A stretch of DNA of 64,000 nucleotides from Selaginella moellendorffii (GCF_000143415.4 NW_003314382.1:365755-429754), one strand, 5' to 3'; positions 9,552 through 20,854 are shown, counted from the stretch's first letter. The notes: generated by a model from the sequence alone, not told the origin. Numbers and translations are program-made.

Positions 9552-11441
9552 CTAAGTTTTTTCTCGCATTGTCAGTTTACAACGAGGAGTCTGGCCTTCG
9601 TGGAGAAAGATAAGTGGCTCGAGCTCATCGCGCTGGCTTCTACGCGCATCCAACAAGCTCGTCCATGTAGCATGGTCGGGATCAAACGGCATGCTTTTGA
9701 GCAAACTCTCGGCCTCCTCCACCCTGCCAGCTCGGCCCAGGAGATCAACCATGCTGTTGAAGTGCTGAGCACTCGCAGCCACTCCAAAGTCCTGCTTCAG
9801 CGACACAAAGTTCTTCCAGCCTTGATCCAGCAGCCCCAGGTAACAACACGCAGCCAGAGCTCCAAGGAAAGTCATTTCATTCGGTTGCTCGCCGTCCATC
9901 TTCATCCTCGAGCAGGCTTCCAGTGCTGACGCCGCAAAGCCACTGCAAGCGTAGCCTTGCACCATCGCAGTCCAGGACACAGAGTTCTTCATCGGCATTG
10001 CCTCGAAGAGAAAGCTTGCTCGGGCCAGATCTCCGTTTTGAGCGAAGGCTTGCAACATGATCGTCCAGCTTACAACGTCCCTCTCGGGCATGGCATAGAA
10101 AGTCTCCATGGCCTGGCTGATATGCCCATTCAGCGCATATCCCCTCACCATGGCTGTCCAGGATACCAAGTTTGGAGTGGGCATTTGGTCGAAGATGGCT
10201 CTGGCGTCGTCCACGAATCCACTCAGCGCGTAAGCATTGAGGAGAGTTGTGCTGGAGACAACGTTGGTTCGAGGCATCTCCTGGAACAAGCACACGGCCT
10301 CTTCGATCCGTCCGTGGAGAGCATACCCCTGGAGCATCGCGTTCCAGGCTACCAAGTCACGCTCTAGCATCGAGTCGAACAAGCTCCTGGCTTCTTTCAA
10401 GTCGCCACCTTGGATGTATCCCTGGATCATCGTCGTCCAGGACGTGAGGTTGTGCTCGGGCATGGCGTCGAAGATCTCCCTGGCTTTCTTCAAGCACCCA
10501 TTGTCGAGGCAGGCCTTGATCATCACGGTGGACGAGACCAGGGATGTCTCGGGCATCATCTCAAACACCCGAGTCGCCATGTCCATGAGGCCGGCATTGG
10601 CATAAGCAGTGATCATACAAGTCCATGAGAGCTCGTTCCTCTCTGGCATCTTGTTAAAAACTCTCTCGGCCTCTTCCAGGTCCCCATTATTTACGTAGCA
10701 GGAAACCATTGTCGTCCACGAAACCACATTCTTGAATGGTGTGCTCTCAAACAGTCTCCTTGCCTCGACAATCTTCCCGTTTTTGCCATGCAGCCAAACA
10801 ATGGCATTCCAAGACATAACGTTTTTCTGTGGCATCCTCGAAAAGAAAAGCTCTGCTTGGAGTAATTCCCCAGCATCAACATAAGCTTGGAGCATCAAGT
10901 TCCAAGTCACTGCGTTTTTGTAAGGCATGAGCTCAAACGTACGTCTAGCCTCCTCCAAATGGCCATTTTTGGCAAATGCGGTAACCATAGTGTTCCAAGC
11001 TACAACATTTCTTTCTGGCATTATTTCGAAAAGAGAGATTGCCTCGCACATCTGACCGGCTTTTATGTAGGCATTTAGCATTATGTTCCAGGAAACCATG
11101 TCCTTTTCGGTAAATCTATCAAATTCTGCCTTTGCTGCCTGAAGATGCCCATTTCGGGCGTATGCAACGATGAGAGCGTTCCACGAGAATTGATTGGGAT
11201 CTTGTATGGAATCAAACGCCAGCTTTGCGTTCTGTGAGCTGCCACATGTTCCATACATCTGGATGAGCAGATTTCCAAGGTACCTGCTTGCTCGGTGCTC
11301 TGTCTGCAGGATCAAATAGTGGATGTTCTTGCCGTCTCTCAAGTTGCTGCATGTTCGTAAATTTTCCGCGAGCTGTGCTTCCAGTGCCTCAGAGGCAGTG
11401 AATGGAGTTCTGCCCAAGTCTCTCAGCTCAACTATAGACAT
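9552..11441 (-). CDS. PPR protein with thirteen 31-residue repeats, 629 aa, single exon
   Basis: An intron-free frame starting at the ATG at 11441. After an N-terminal degenerate L/S pair (about residues 25-80) it has thirteen consecutive repeats of exactly 31 residues with the pattern xVVSW(N/T)xMxxAYxxxGxxxxAxxxFxxMPxx, then one 35-residue P, one L and one S motif. This is the S/SS-rich PLS class, which binds single-stranded RNA in chloroplasts or mitochondria, one base per repeat. There is no E or DYW domain: the frame ends soon after the last WTSLLD with about 25 unrelated residues. Such proteins would need a partner to edit RNA or would act in stabilisation or splicing. No obvious transit peptide is present at the chosen start, so an upstream targeting exon may be missing. 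Confidence 0.9.
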   Translation of the reverse strand: MSIVELRDLGRTPFTASEALEAQLAENLRTCSNLRDGKNIHYLILQTEHRASRYLGNLLIQMYGTCGSSQNAKLAFDSIQDPNQFSWNALIVAYARNGHLQAAKAEFDRFTEKDMVSWNIMLNAYIKAGQMCEAISLFEIMPERNVVAWNTMVTAFAKNGHLEEARRTFELMPYKNAVTWNLMLQAYVDAGELLQAELFFSRMPQKNVMSWNAIVWLHGKNGKIVEARRLFESTPFKNVVSWTTMVSCYVNNGDLEEAERVFNKMPERNELSWTCMITAYANAGLMDMATRVFEMMPETSLVSSTVMIKACLDNGCLKKAREIFDAMPEHNLTSWTTMIQGYIQGGDLKEARSLFDSMLERDLVAWNAMLQGYALHGRIEEAVCLFQEMPRTNVVSSTTLLNAYALSGFVDDARAIFDQMPTPNLVSWTAMVRGYALNGHISQAMETFYAMPERDVVSWTIMLQAFAQNGDLARASFLFEAMPMKNSVSWTAMVQGYACSGFAASALEACSRMKMDGEQPNEMTFLGALAACCYLGLLDQGWKNFVSLKQDFGVAASAQHFNSMVDLLGRAGRVEEAESLLKSMPFDPDHATWTSLLDARRSQRDELEPLIFLHEGQTPRCKLTMREKT

Positions 11442-13791
11442 GGTACATTCCCTTCAACACTTTGTGGTGATAATTTGGTGATAGTCTTATTTCCTTTATT
11501 AAATTTAATGTTCATGAATTAAGTCTGCTTTAAGGGCTCAAGGTTATACAATTTTTACCATAACGGTATAAATCAAGCTTTCTTCTATACATAGTTTAGA
11601 TGTAAATAATATATAGGAAAATTGATAAGGATAACTAAAACACTTTATCTCTCTCTTCAGCAATTGCTTGATAAGGATGTATATTCTCCAATATCCAACA
11701 TGATTATATTTGCAACAATATTAAGCAAATTATTTATTATTTATTATCCATCACCAGTTCTTCTTTTGTAAATGGCTTGTTTTTATGTTCAATAGTGATT
11801 TTTCTATCTCCAAATAACTTGTTTTCTGTTATTTCATTCACCCTTCATAGATTTTTATCTTCCAAATAACCAGTTTTGTAGTTTCAAAGCCTTAGTAAAC
11901 TTTCACTTTGCATTTTGATTTTTCCTTTCTCTTTGCATTTCCTTATATTTATTTCAATTATTCTTAAAAAATCCTTGTAACAATAGTTTGACAATACTTT
12001 TTTCAAAACCTCTCTTATAATTATTTAATCACTAAAGTAAAAATTAATAGCTCGGAAAAGCATATAACCTTGCAAGTGAATCAAGCTCCTTAAATGGTTT
12101 AAGGATCCATTTATTACCTTTTGTATTATATAATACTAATACAATGTATGGGGTAATTTGTTTTAATAGAACATGAAGGACAATTTAATTCACTTGATTC
12201 CATTTATAGCAACTAATAAAACTTCTTTCGCAATCGCAATTTAATTTCTCACAAAAATGTAATGATTTCTTTAAATAGAGTGTTTATTAATTCATCTTTG
12301 ATAGAGATAAATTTCAAATACTTATCACAGTCTCACATGCTTAAAAAAACTTAATATAGATGTGCTCAAAAAGAAAAATATACAAACCTTCAAAATAGAC
12401 ATGATTATTTTAAGCATGATTATTTTAATTAGCCCTTTTGCATGATTTTACTTTCAAAGATTTAATTAAAAGTCATTACTGGCTATTAAAAGGTATAAAT
12501 CAGATAGTTTTTATAAGGTATTATATCTTAAATACTCTTTTTTATGTAAAAAGATAAAGCTATAAAATCACATATTTTTATTTAATAAAACTCATCTTTT
12601 AAATATAAAAGAAAATTAGTAATGAAAAAATGGAAGTATCATCTTAATCAAAATTTGTGTGTAATTATGTAATATGTTTACAGTTGACAAATGGTTCTCA
12701 TATAATCTTTACTTTATTGGCTATTATATTTTATATTAATGTTAAAGATTGTTATTGCATTACTTGATAAGTCATATGTGATATTTATATATTTTCTTTA
12801 CGTTACGCATTGGGTTTACAAAGTTTATAACTTATTTTTAAAAAATTAATAAAGTTAATTCTTCTTTAACTTTATCATTATAGCTTTTAATTGCTTCTTT
12901 ACTCACTTTTTTCTCATGCACCATTTCTTATGCTCATTAAATATTGAAAATAATATTTAATTTTATAATTATTAATTTCTTTTAAATTTTATAGTTTTTA
13001 AATTGAGTATTTTTCTTTCAAATTTTTTTATTTATTTATGTTATAAAGTCATGAGTTCTAACCATGTAACAAAAGTATAGAATAAAATTAAAATAAAAGT
13101 TACCAACTATAGTATTTAAATTTTCACTATTTCATTTAGATAATATGACGTAATTATTGTTTTTAATAATTATTTAATTTTCTGTTTACTAATTTATATA
13201 TATAGTATATCAATATATTTAAAAACCTTTAGAAAATAAACTATTATCATTATAGATTTTTTTATAAATAAAATAAAAGGATTAAAAGTTATTTATAATA
13301 CAATAGATTTTATGATAAAGCTATATTTAACACCAAAAATAGTAATATAGCTTATATTCATTCAATAATAATTAAAAAATATATATATTTTTATTATCAC
13401 TGCTTGAGTTCTTCTTCACTCCATAAACGTCCATAAAAAACATTGTAGTAATATATAAAGTCCTCAAAAGATGAAATGATATAGAAATTAAAAGTTTTTA
13501 AAAACTGTTGTAGCAAAAAATTATTAATGACTTTTGTCTAATTCATTAAGTTCGTGTATTTAACAACAACATTATATTTTATTTTATTTGCTAGTTGTAT
13601 AAACTAATCAAATTTTTAAATATTTACATGATTTTCACAATTATTTACAAAACTCATCTACAGGTTATCCATTGTTTTAGGGGTACAGATCTACAAAAGT
13701 AGAAATAACAAGCTTTTAAGTTTGTTTTATTTGACATTTAAAAATCAAATGAAATGGGTGCAGATTTTTTATAAAATCAACTATATACTAC
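11442..13791. other. AT-rich gene-free stretch
   Basis: About 2.35 kb of very AT-rich sequence with poly-A/T tracts and TATA runs, no open frame of note and no terminal repeats that I can see. It separates the PPR gene from the gypsy element and looks like decayed repeat DNA. The PPR promoter must lie at its left end. Confidence 0.6.
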
Positions 13792-13965
13792 TGTGAGGGC
13801 CAAGTGTACGGCTACGATGCCGTATACTAATATTAGCGTAGTGGATTTTGGTAGCCGTCGGATTGGTTTCAATCCGGACCACTCGCTCCTGTATATAAGC
13901 TAGGGTTTTTGGGCTAATTGATATGCACATTTCTATATTCCCTTTCTATATTCCATGCACTCACA
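13792..13965 (+). repeat. 5' LTR of the gypsy element (174 bp)
   Basis: Starts TGTGAGGGCCAAG and ends CACTCACA. It contains a TATA-like TATATAA at about 13892-13898, likely the element's core promoter. It pairs with 20343-20515. Confidence 0.93.
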
Positions 13966-14198
13966 TTGGTGGAGGTGAGGGGCACCTTTGATTGTCCTTG
14001 GGGAGTGCTTGGATTTGGGATTTCGGTTTAGATCTAGCTTTTGCATTGTCTAGATCTAGCTTTTTCCATTTCCTTTCTTTTGTTCTTTCCTTTCAGAATT
14101 TTGGTTTAGATCTAGCTTTTTGCATTGTCTAGATCTACCATTTCTTTCCAGCTTTTTGTCATTTCTCTTCTTTTGCTCTTTCTTTTTCATTCATTTTC

Positions 14199-15131
14199 AT
14201 GGCCGATCCGCAATCTCCTCCTTTGACTCTAGAGCAGCAGTTGGTTCAATTGCTTGATGCTATGCACTTGCAATTGAACAACCAAACTCAATTGATGGCG
14301 GCGTTCACGGCACATGGTACAACTCCTCCTGCTTTTGGTGCCAATCCTCGCGTTCGGCCGGAGTTCTTTCGTGGGAATCCTGGGGATGATGTGTACCATT
14401 GGTTCGATCACTTCACGGTGATTGCCACATATCATTCTTGGGATGATGCTCGACGTTTACATGAGTTCCCCACATGTCTCCAAGGGACGGCATTGTAGTG
14501 GTACAATGGATTGAGCGCAGCTACTCGTGGCGATTGGAGTGTTCTTCCGGACGTTTTCAAATGCGCCTTCGGACACGCCGACGATTGTGATGATGCCTTC
14601 CAACAATTGCATCGTCTTCGCCAAAGGCCATCTAAGTTGGTGATGCAATTTGGCGTTCGTTTCCGAAGTCTTTTGCTTCGTGCGGAGCCAAATATGTCGG
14701 AGCGGATCAAGCTAGGAATGTTGTGGCCAGCACTTCGTCAAGATCTTGTCGGACTTGTGCATGCACTTGCTCCTGCCACTCTTGACGATGCTCTTCGCTT
14801 GGCACAACGTTATGAGACGTCGCCTCTTCCACTTCTTGCTACACGTCCTTCAGCTCCACTTCCTATGAGTGATGGTCCTGTTCCCATGGAGGTTGATGCT
14901 GCTGCTACTCGAGTCCAAGGACAAGGGCGAGGACGTGGTCGTGGCCGTGACATTCGTTGCTGGGCGTGTGATGAAGTTGGTCATACTTATCGGCGTTGTC
15001 GGCGCTTTCCGGATTGGCGACCTCCATTTCCTGGGTGGAGACCTTGGCGTCAGCAACGTCCCGTTGGTGCTGCTGCGGTGGAAGGTTTGGATACCGAGGT
15101 GCATTCAGGAAACGAGGAGTCGCGCGAGTAA
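14199..15131 (+). pseudogene. gag of the gypsy element, one in-frame TAG
   Basis: Starts MADPQSPPLTLEQQ and reads about 310 codons with one TAG at 14496-14498, in the conserved context TAL-stop-WYNG where the family has Q (CAG to TAG). It contains the retrotransposon gag block (FRGNPGDDVYHWFDHF) and a zinc knuckle (CWACDEVGHTYRRC) after an RG-rich basic stretch. Its TAA stop overlaps the ATG of pol (TAATG, 15129-15133). Confidence 0.88.
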
Positions 15132-15605
15132 TGGAGGGACCTTGCACGAATAAGTTAGTGACCCCTCCATCTTTCTTTCGGGAGTATCATCAAGGGGTTC
15201 ACTCGGCACCGGTTCATCCAATGTTTACTTTCCAAGCTCGTTTTTATAACAAGAGGTCTCCTATTCTTCTCTCCGTGTTGGTTGATACAGGTTCGAGTTT
15301 ATCTTCTATTGCTCGACCTGTTGCTACACGTTGTCGTCTACACTTGCGTCGTGCGGCGGATCCAGTTTTCATTCTTTATGGCAACGGTCGTACACATGCA
15401 TGTGCACGAGATGAGGCGGACCTGGTTGTGCGTGTGGGCGATCTCGAGCTTGAGTTGCAGTCGTTGCGGGTGGTGCCGAGTCAAGCTTTTGACCTCATTC
15501 TTGGTATGGATTGGTTGCAGCACAATCATGCCAAGTGTGACTTTGAGGCTTCTCCCCCTTGTCTCATACTTCTTTATGTTTCATCCATTCCTCTCACTTC
15601 CGTAC
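15131..15605 (+). pseudogene. Aspartic protease part of pol, cut by the nested insertion
   Basis: The frame starts at the ATG overlapping the gag stop, one register away from gag. It has the retropepsin signature VDTGSSLSSIA and the later ILGMDWL. The frame is interrupted at 15605 by the inserted 1.7-kb element and resumes after 17320 with no loss of register. Confidence 0.88.
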
Positions 15606-17315
15606 TGTGAGACACAAAATCCCTAGGCCCCAAAGTGGAGCTGGAAGGGCGCCACGTGGTAGTGGCCGAAGCGAAAACCAAACAAGCGTAACACGTTTGG
15701 ACTAAAAGTTCCGACTTGAAAGGTTGAGAGCGGGAGTGGAACTCCCAACAAAGTGCTCGAGGAATGAGCACGAAGCGAGCAATAAGCGAGGCTCCAAAAA
15801 GGGACCCAAAGGGACCAACACATGACACGTGGAGGAGTCCGAGATGAACCTGAGATGGAGTCCGAGATGGAGTCCGAAATGGAGTCCGAGATGGAGTCCG
15901 AGATGGACCTGAGATGGAGTCCGAGGTGGAGTCCGAGGTGGACCCGAGATGGACCCGAGATGGAGGCCGAGGTGGAGTCCGAGGTGGACCCGAGATGGAC
16001 CCGAAATGGAGTCCGAGATGGAGTCCGAGATGGACCCGAGATGGAGTCCGAGATGGAGTCCGAGATGGACCCGAGATGGGACCCGAGATGGACCCGAGAT
16101 GGAGTCCGAGATGGAGTCCGAGTTGGAGTCCGAGATGGACCTGAGATGGAGTCCAAAGTCGAGACCGGGACCAAGACCGAGACCGGGACCGAGACCGAGA
16201 CCGAGATCGGGACCGAGACCGAGACCGAGGCCGAGCCCAAGTCCGAGTCCGAGTCCGAATCCGAGTCCGAGTCCGAGTCCGAGTCCGAGTCCGAGTCCGA
16301 GTCCGAGTCCGGAGCCTGAGAGGGTGAAAGCCCAAAGCGTTCGTCTCCCAGACCCTGGGGGGTTTGGTGAGCTCCAAAAGTATAGTAGGGGGAGGACTGC
16401 AGTGGAGCCAGTTTGGCCAGGAAAGGCCAGTTTGGCCCAGGAAGGCCGGACCCAGTGTTGGGTGATGAGCTGCCCACTGGGAAGTCCAAGACTAGAGTGA
16501 ACACGAACCGACAAGCGGGGTAGCTTGGTGAAGTGTTCAAGAGCCGGCTCTAGTTCCCTCGGGAGATCGACTGGCCGATGCTCCCAGTCCAAGTGTGGGT
16601 GGCACTACCTACTTGGATACCTGTCGTGGCTCAATGGAACCTCGCTCTAAGCCCATGGCTAGAGCATCTAAAGGTGGAAGGCGGGGAGAGTACCCAGGTG
16701 GCTCGCGTAAGGCCACGGTGTTTCGAAATGTTGTCCCAAAGGCCTAGACTGTGGAAAGGAAGAGGAGTAGTCCTCTGGGGTAGTGACCAAGGACATAGTC
16801 GTGTGGTGAGGAAGTCCCCGAGGACCGTAGAACTTAGTGGTTGGGCCTATGGGCCTCGATCCAGTGGCAGTGTCGGCAAACACGGCCAGGGGCAGAAAGG
16901 GACTTAGTGGGGACTGACAGAGGGATACTAGGGAAGGCTATTCCCCTTGTCGGTGGGCATCCTAAGGATGCTAAAGAGTGGATCTGAGATGACCACTCAT
17001 GGATGGTTTACCTAGTCTTGGAGAGCCAAGACTGTGATGCAAGTGGTATTGGACTACCAGTGTGGCAAAGGTGATTGGGCATGGCCTTAGCGTAACAGGC
17101 TGCTATGTCGGTGGTACCTTTGAGTGTCGGTCGTGGGATCGGACACGTGGAGCACTTGGACCAAGTGCAAATGTTGAGTGGCATGGATGCCATTCTCGGG
17201 GCTAGCAAGTCCCAAGTCCTAAATCGGACTTATGGAGGTTGTGATTGAGACTCCTCCAAGTGGTCGGAGGTGTGGTTAAGTGACTAAAGTAGAATGGAAA
17301 ATTTAGTTGCTTACA
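15606..17315. mobile_element. Nested 1.7-kb TG...CA insertion, probable solo LTR of a chromovirus family
   Basis: The 1710-bp segment begins TGTGAGACAC and ends GTTGCTTACA, and is flanked by the perfect 5-bp duplication CGTAC (15601-15605 and 17316-17320). It has no protein-coding domain. Its 3' two-thirds share blocks with the LTR at 60773-61875 (GTGAAAGCCCAAAGCG, TCCAAAAGTATAGTAG, final TTGCTTACA) and both carry a degenerate GAGTCC/GAGACC tandem region. I therefore read it as a solo LTR left by recombination. The related relic at 31.4-33.2 kb lacks it and shows the empty site. Confidence 0.82.
15835..16316 (+). repeat. Degenerate hexamer/12-mer tandem array, GAGTCC-GAGATG and GAGACC-GAGTCC types
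   Basis: About 480 bp of imperfect tandem units: first GAGTCCGAGATGGA / CCCGAGATGGA blocks, then GACCGAGACCGG, then pure GAGTCC at 16230-16312. The period is a multiple of six, so all frames stay open on both strands, producing artefactual ESEMESE-, LGLGLG- and SDSDSD-like reading frames. A weaker version of the array is present at 60850-61090 in the related LTR. Confidence 0.9.
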
Positions 17316-17320
17316 CGTAC

Positions 17321-18999
17321 CTCTTCGTCCCTCTACTTCTACCTCTGCTTCCATTACTTTTGTTCCCCCACTATTTCCTCTTGTGTTTCCATCTTGTTCT
17401 GCTCTTCCCTTTTCCGATCCCTCTGATGATTTTTGTGTTGCAGCTGTTGACCAGCTCATGAAGGAGTATTCTGATCTCTTTGAATTTGACCTATCGTCTG
17501 GGGCCAAGATTGCCACACGTCATCCCATTCCAACCGGGGATGCTCGTCCAATCAAGGTTCCTGTTCGTCGTCGGTCACCCAAGGAGATCAAGATTTTACG
17601 TGCAAACGTCAAGGAGATGTTGGAGAAGGGTGTTATTCGGAAGTCGCGGAGTCCTTGGGCATGTGAACCTCATCTTGTGACGAAGCCTGATGGGAGTATT
17701 CGTTTCTGTATCGACTATCGTCCGTTAAATGAAGTGACGATCCCGGACGTGTACCCTCTTCCTCACACTGCTAATCTCTTGGATCGTCTGGGGCGAAGTC
17801 GTTGGTTCACCAAGCTAGATCTTGCTTCTGGGTATTGGCAAGTACCGATGGCTAAAGAAGATATTCCTAAGACTGCTTTTCGTACACCATTTGGTTTGTA
17901 CGAGTTTTTGGTGATGCCGTTTGGTTTGAACAATGCTCCAGCAACTTTTCAGCGGATGATGGACAAGGTTCTTTGTGATATGCCGGAGGTGACGGCTGAC
18001 TTCATTGATGATGTTTTGATCCACTCGGAGGGGACGTGGGAGGAGCATGTTTGTGATATTTGTAAAGTGTTGGATCGGCTACGCGACGTTGGTTTAAAGC
18101 TGAAGCGGTTGAAGTGCGTGTTTGGGTCCAAGGACACAACTTATCTTGGGTACCGTATTTCTCGTGAGGGTTTGCAAGTTGATCCTGACAAACTTGTGGC
18201 TGTTCTAAAGTTCCCTACTCCAAAGTGTGTGAATGATGTGCAACGCTTTTTGGGTAAGGTGCAGTATCTCGGTCGTTTTGTGGATCATCTTTCCGATCGC
18301 ACTACACCATTGCGAGCGTTGCTGAAGTCATCAATGTTATCTTTCATCTGGTCTCCCGATTGTGAGCGGGCGTTCGTGAATCTCAAAGAGCTATTGACGA
18401 CTCCTCCGGTTTTGGCATATCCTGACTACACTCGACCTTTTATTTTGTGCGTGGATGCTTCTGACATTGGTCTTGGAGGTGTGTTGATGCAAGAGAGCTC
18501 GAGTGTGCCTGGTCAGCGCCATCCCATTGCATACATCAGCCGTACATTACAACCAGCGGAGATGAACTACTCCACGACGGAGAAGGAGTGTTTAGCAGCA
18601 GTCTGGGGTTTCGAGAAACTTCATGCATATCTACATGGTTCTCGGATGTTACTTGAAGGTGACCATGCTGCTGTTACTTCATTATTGAAGCGGAAGAACC
18701 TAGTTGGTCGTACGGCTCGATGGGCTTTGAAGCTTCAGATATATGATTTCGATGTTGTTCATCGCCCAGGGAGTTCTATGGCTGATGCTGATGCCCTTTC
18801 TCGAGCTCCTCTTCCTTCTCCACTCACTTCTCATGTTTCTGACGAACCTGTTGTTCCAGCATCTGTGGATTTTCTAGATGAGGATTCTGTGCCGTCGGCG
18901 GTTGCTGTCCTTGACGTTCAGTGTCCACAGGGCGTAGAGCAAGATCTACCTTCTCTTGATGAGGTTCGCGAGGCTCAAAAGATTGAGCCGTGGATTTGA
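17321..18999 (+). pseudogene. Reverse transcriptase and RNase H of the gypsy element
   Basis: Continues the protease frame once the nested insertion and one target copy are disregarded. RT motifs include KPDGSIRFCIDYRPLN, FTKLDLASGYWQ, PFGLNNAPATFQ and the catalytic FIDDVLIHS. RNase H follows with CVDASDIGLGGVL, TTEKECLA and DADALSRAP. The frame stops at a TGA (18997-18999) where the following codons continue the same protein, probably a CGA to TGA change. Confidence 0.93.
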
Positions 19000-20310
19000 A
19001 GGCTTCGAGATGGGTTTGAGAATTCTGCATCACTTGCTGATGACTTGCCTTTTCGGCATTTACATTCTCAATATCGCCTTGAAAATGGCCTTCTTTATTT
19101 TGTGGGGACGGATCCTACTGATCATTTACGGCTGGTGGTGCCTTTGGTGTTTATTCCACGGTTTCTCCATGCCTACCATGATTCTACTATTCTAGGTTGG
19201 CATATGGGACACCGTTGTGTCACCGAGAAGCTGCGCAGATCTTTCTATTGGCCAGAGATGCGACGTGATATTATCCGGTATGTGCGTAGCTGCGTTTGGT
19301 GCCAAGCTCGTAATACTCCCCCTTGTGCTGCGGAAGGACGGTTGGAGTCAATTGCAGTTTCTCGTTCGTTTGAGTTGGTGGCGTTTGATCTTATGGGACC
19401 TTTTCCGCGATCAACTGTTGGCAATGAGTATGTTATTATTGCTTCTGACTACTTGACTCGTTAGGTGGAAGTTGGTGCTCTTGCTAGTGCCTCTGCAACT
19501 GTTGTTGGATACTTCCTCCTCAATCGAGTGGTATTCCAGCATTCTTGTCCAGAGCGGATTCTTTCGGATAATGGTCCTGCATTTATGGCTGAGGTATTTC
19601 ATGTTTTGACATCTCGGTTGGGGATACACCACACTTTTACGAGTGCTTATCATCCACAATCAGACGGTCTGGTGGAACGGCTCGTTCGGACATTCAAAGG
19701 GATGATTGCGAAGTATGTGAACTTTCAACATTCGGATTGGGATGGTTATTTGCCGTCTCTTCGGTATGCCTATGTCACAAGGGTGCAGAGTTCTGTTGGT
19801 GCTTCACCATATAAACTTCTATATGGTCATGATCCAATATTACCAACTGAGCTGGGTTTACCTTCGCGATTGCCACGAGCTCCTGATGCTAGGTCATAGG
19901 ATCAATATTTGACAAGCATTCTTCCACTTGTCCGAGCAGAGTCTGCTGAACACTTAGGCCGCGTACAAGTGAGACAACAACGGCGCTATAATTCCCATCA
20001 TCGTCCACCTGCGGAGTACAAAGTGGATGATTTGGTGTTAGTCCGTTTTCCCCATCTTACGGTACGTGGTTTATCTAAGAGGCTCCTTGCGCAGTGGAAA
20101 GGACTGTATCGGGTGTTGCAGCAAGTTGGACCACAAGTTTATGAGGTTCAGCATGACGTTCAGCAGGCCGATCCTCCGGAGATTGTGCATGTGCAGCGGT
20201 TAAAACGCTTCATACAAAGGGATCAGGAGCAGTTAATACCATCTATAGATCCACCAATGCCTCCTCCTGACGTTCCTCCAGATCCCGGCCCATCTACAAG
20301 AGAACCCTGA
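19000..20310 (+). pseudogene. Integrase of the gypsy element, two further TAG stops
   Basis: Same frame as RT. It carries the HHCC zinc-binding domain (GWHMGHRC...CVWCQ) and the DDE core: AFDLMGPF, SDNGPAF and DGLVERL. TAG at 19462 falls in the family motif LTR-W-VEV and TAG at 19897 in RS-W-DQ, both consistent with TGG to TAG. The C-terminus has the GPY-type block (VDDLVLVRFPHL...AQWKGLYRVLQQVGPQVYEV) and a proline-rich tail. No chromodomain is present. Confidence 0.9.
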
Positions 20311-20342
20311 CAGCCTTCCATTATTCCGAGAGGAGGGGATGA

Positions 20343-20515
20343 TGTGAGGGCCAAGTGTACAGCTACGATGCCGTATACTAATATTAGCGTAGTGGATTTT
20401 GGTAGCTGTCGGATTGGTTTCAATCCGGACCACTCGCTCCTGTATATAAGTTAGGTTTTTGGGCTAATTGATATGCACATTTCTGTATTCCCTTTCCATA
20501 TTCCATGCACTCACA
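20343..20515 (+). repeat. 3' LTR of the gypsy element (173 bp)
   Basis: About 95% identical to 13792-13965. It is preceded by the polypurine tract near 20328-20339 and followed by CTACC, matching the 5' target copy. Confidence 0.93.
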
Positions 20516-20854
20516 CTACCAGTTAGTGGTTTGGAAATAAGAAATATTTTGAAAGGTTTTAGATTTGGTAGAAAAAATATAGCCAATATTATATAGAATT
20601 TATGCCAGAAGGCCCTAACACCATTGAGGCCTGAATGTTATGGCTAAAAAAATTGGTAGTAGTTTCTAGCATTATTTCAGTGATGCTACTAGACTAAAGG
20701 GGATCATGCGATATCTATCTGCTCTGAACATAGGATGATTGGACAAAGAAAATAGGAGCTTATTCATCTAAAAAATGAAAGCATTAAAACTACAACATGA
20801 TAAAATCGATTCATGAATACATTCACACAAGATAGCTTCATCTATATACGTAGT
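20516..20854. other. Gene-free flank of the gypsy element
   Basis: AT-rich, with no frame or repeat that I can identify. Confidence 0.5.

Larger units (their letters stand above)
13792..20515 (+). mobile_element. Ty3/gypsy LTR retrotransposon with short LTRs, nearly full length, nested insertion inside
   Basis: Two direct repeats, TGTGAGGGCC...TCACA (13792-13965 and 20343-20515), flank gag, protease, reverse transcriptase, RNase H and integrase in the Ty3/gypsy order. CTAC (or ACTAC) directly precedes the 5' LTR and follows the 3' LTR, a 4-5 bp target duplication. A purine tract GAGAGGAGGGGA precedes the 3' LTR; the primer-binding site should start at TTGGTGGAGG just after 13965 but I could not match it to a tRNA. 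The two LTRs differ at only about eight positions, so the insertion is fairly young. Coding is broken by one stop in gag and three in pol, and by a separate 1.7-kb insertion at 15606-17315. Confidence 0.95.

Noticed and set aside
15835-16316. Possible CRISPR-like array
   Set aside because: Units are degenerate 6-12-mers without spacers, in a plant nuclear LTR.
15574-16592. Long minus-strand frames rich in LG, SD or TR, and plus-strand ESEME/MDPRW frames
   Set aside because: Produced by the six-base periodic array inside the inserted LTR; no protein family, frames open on both strands by composition.
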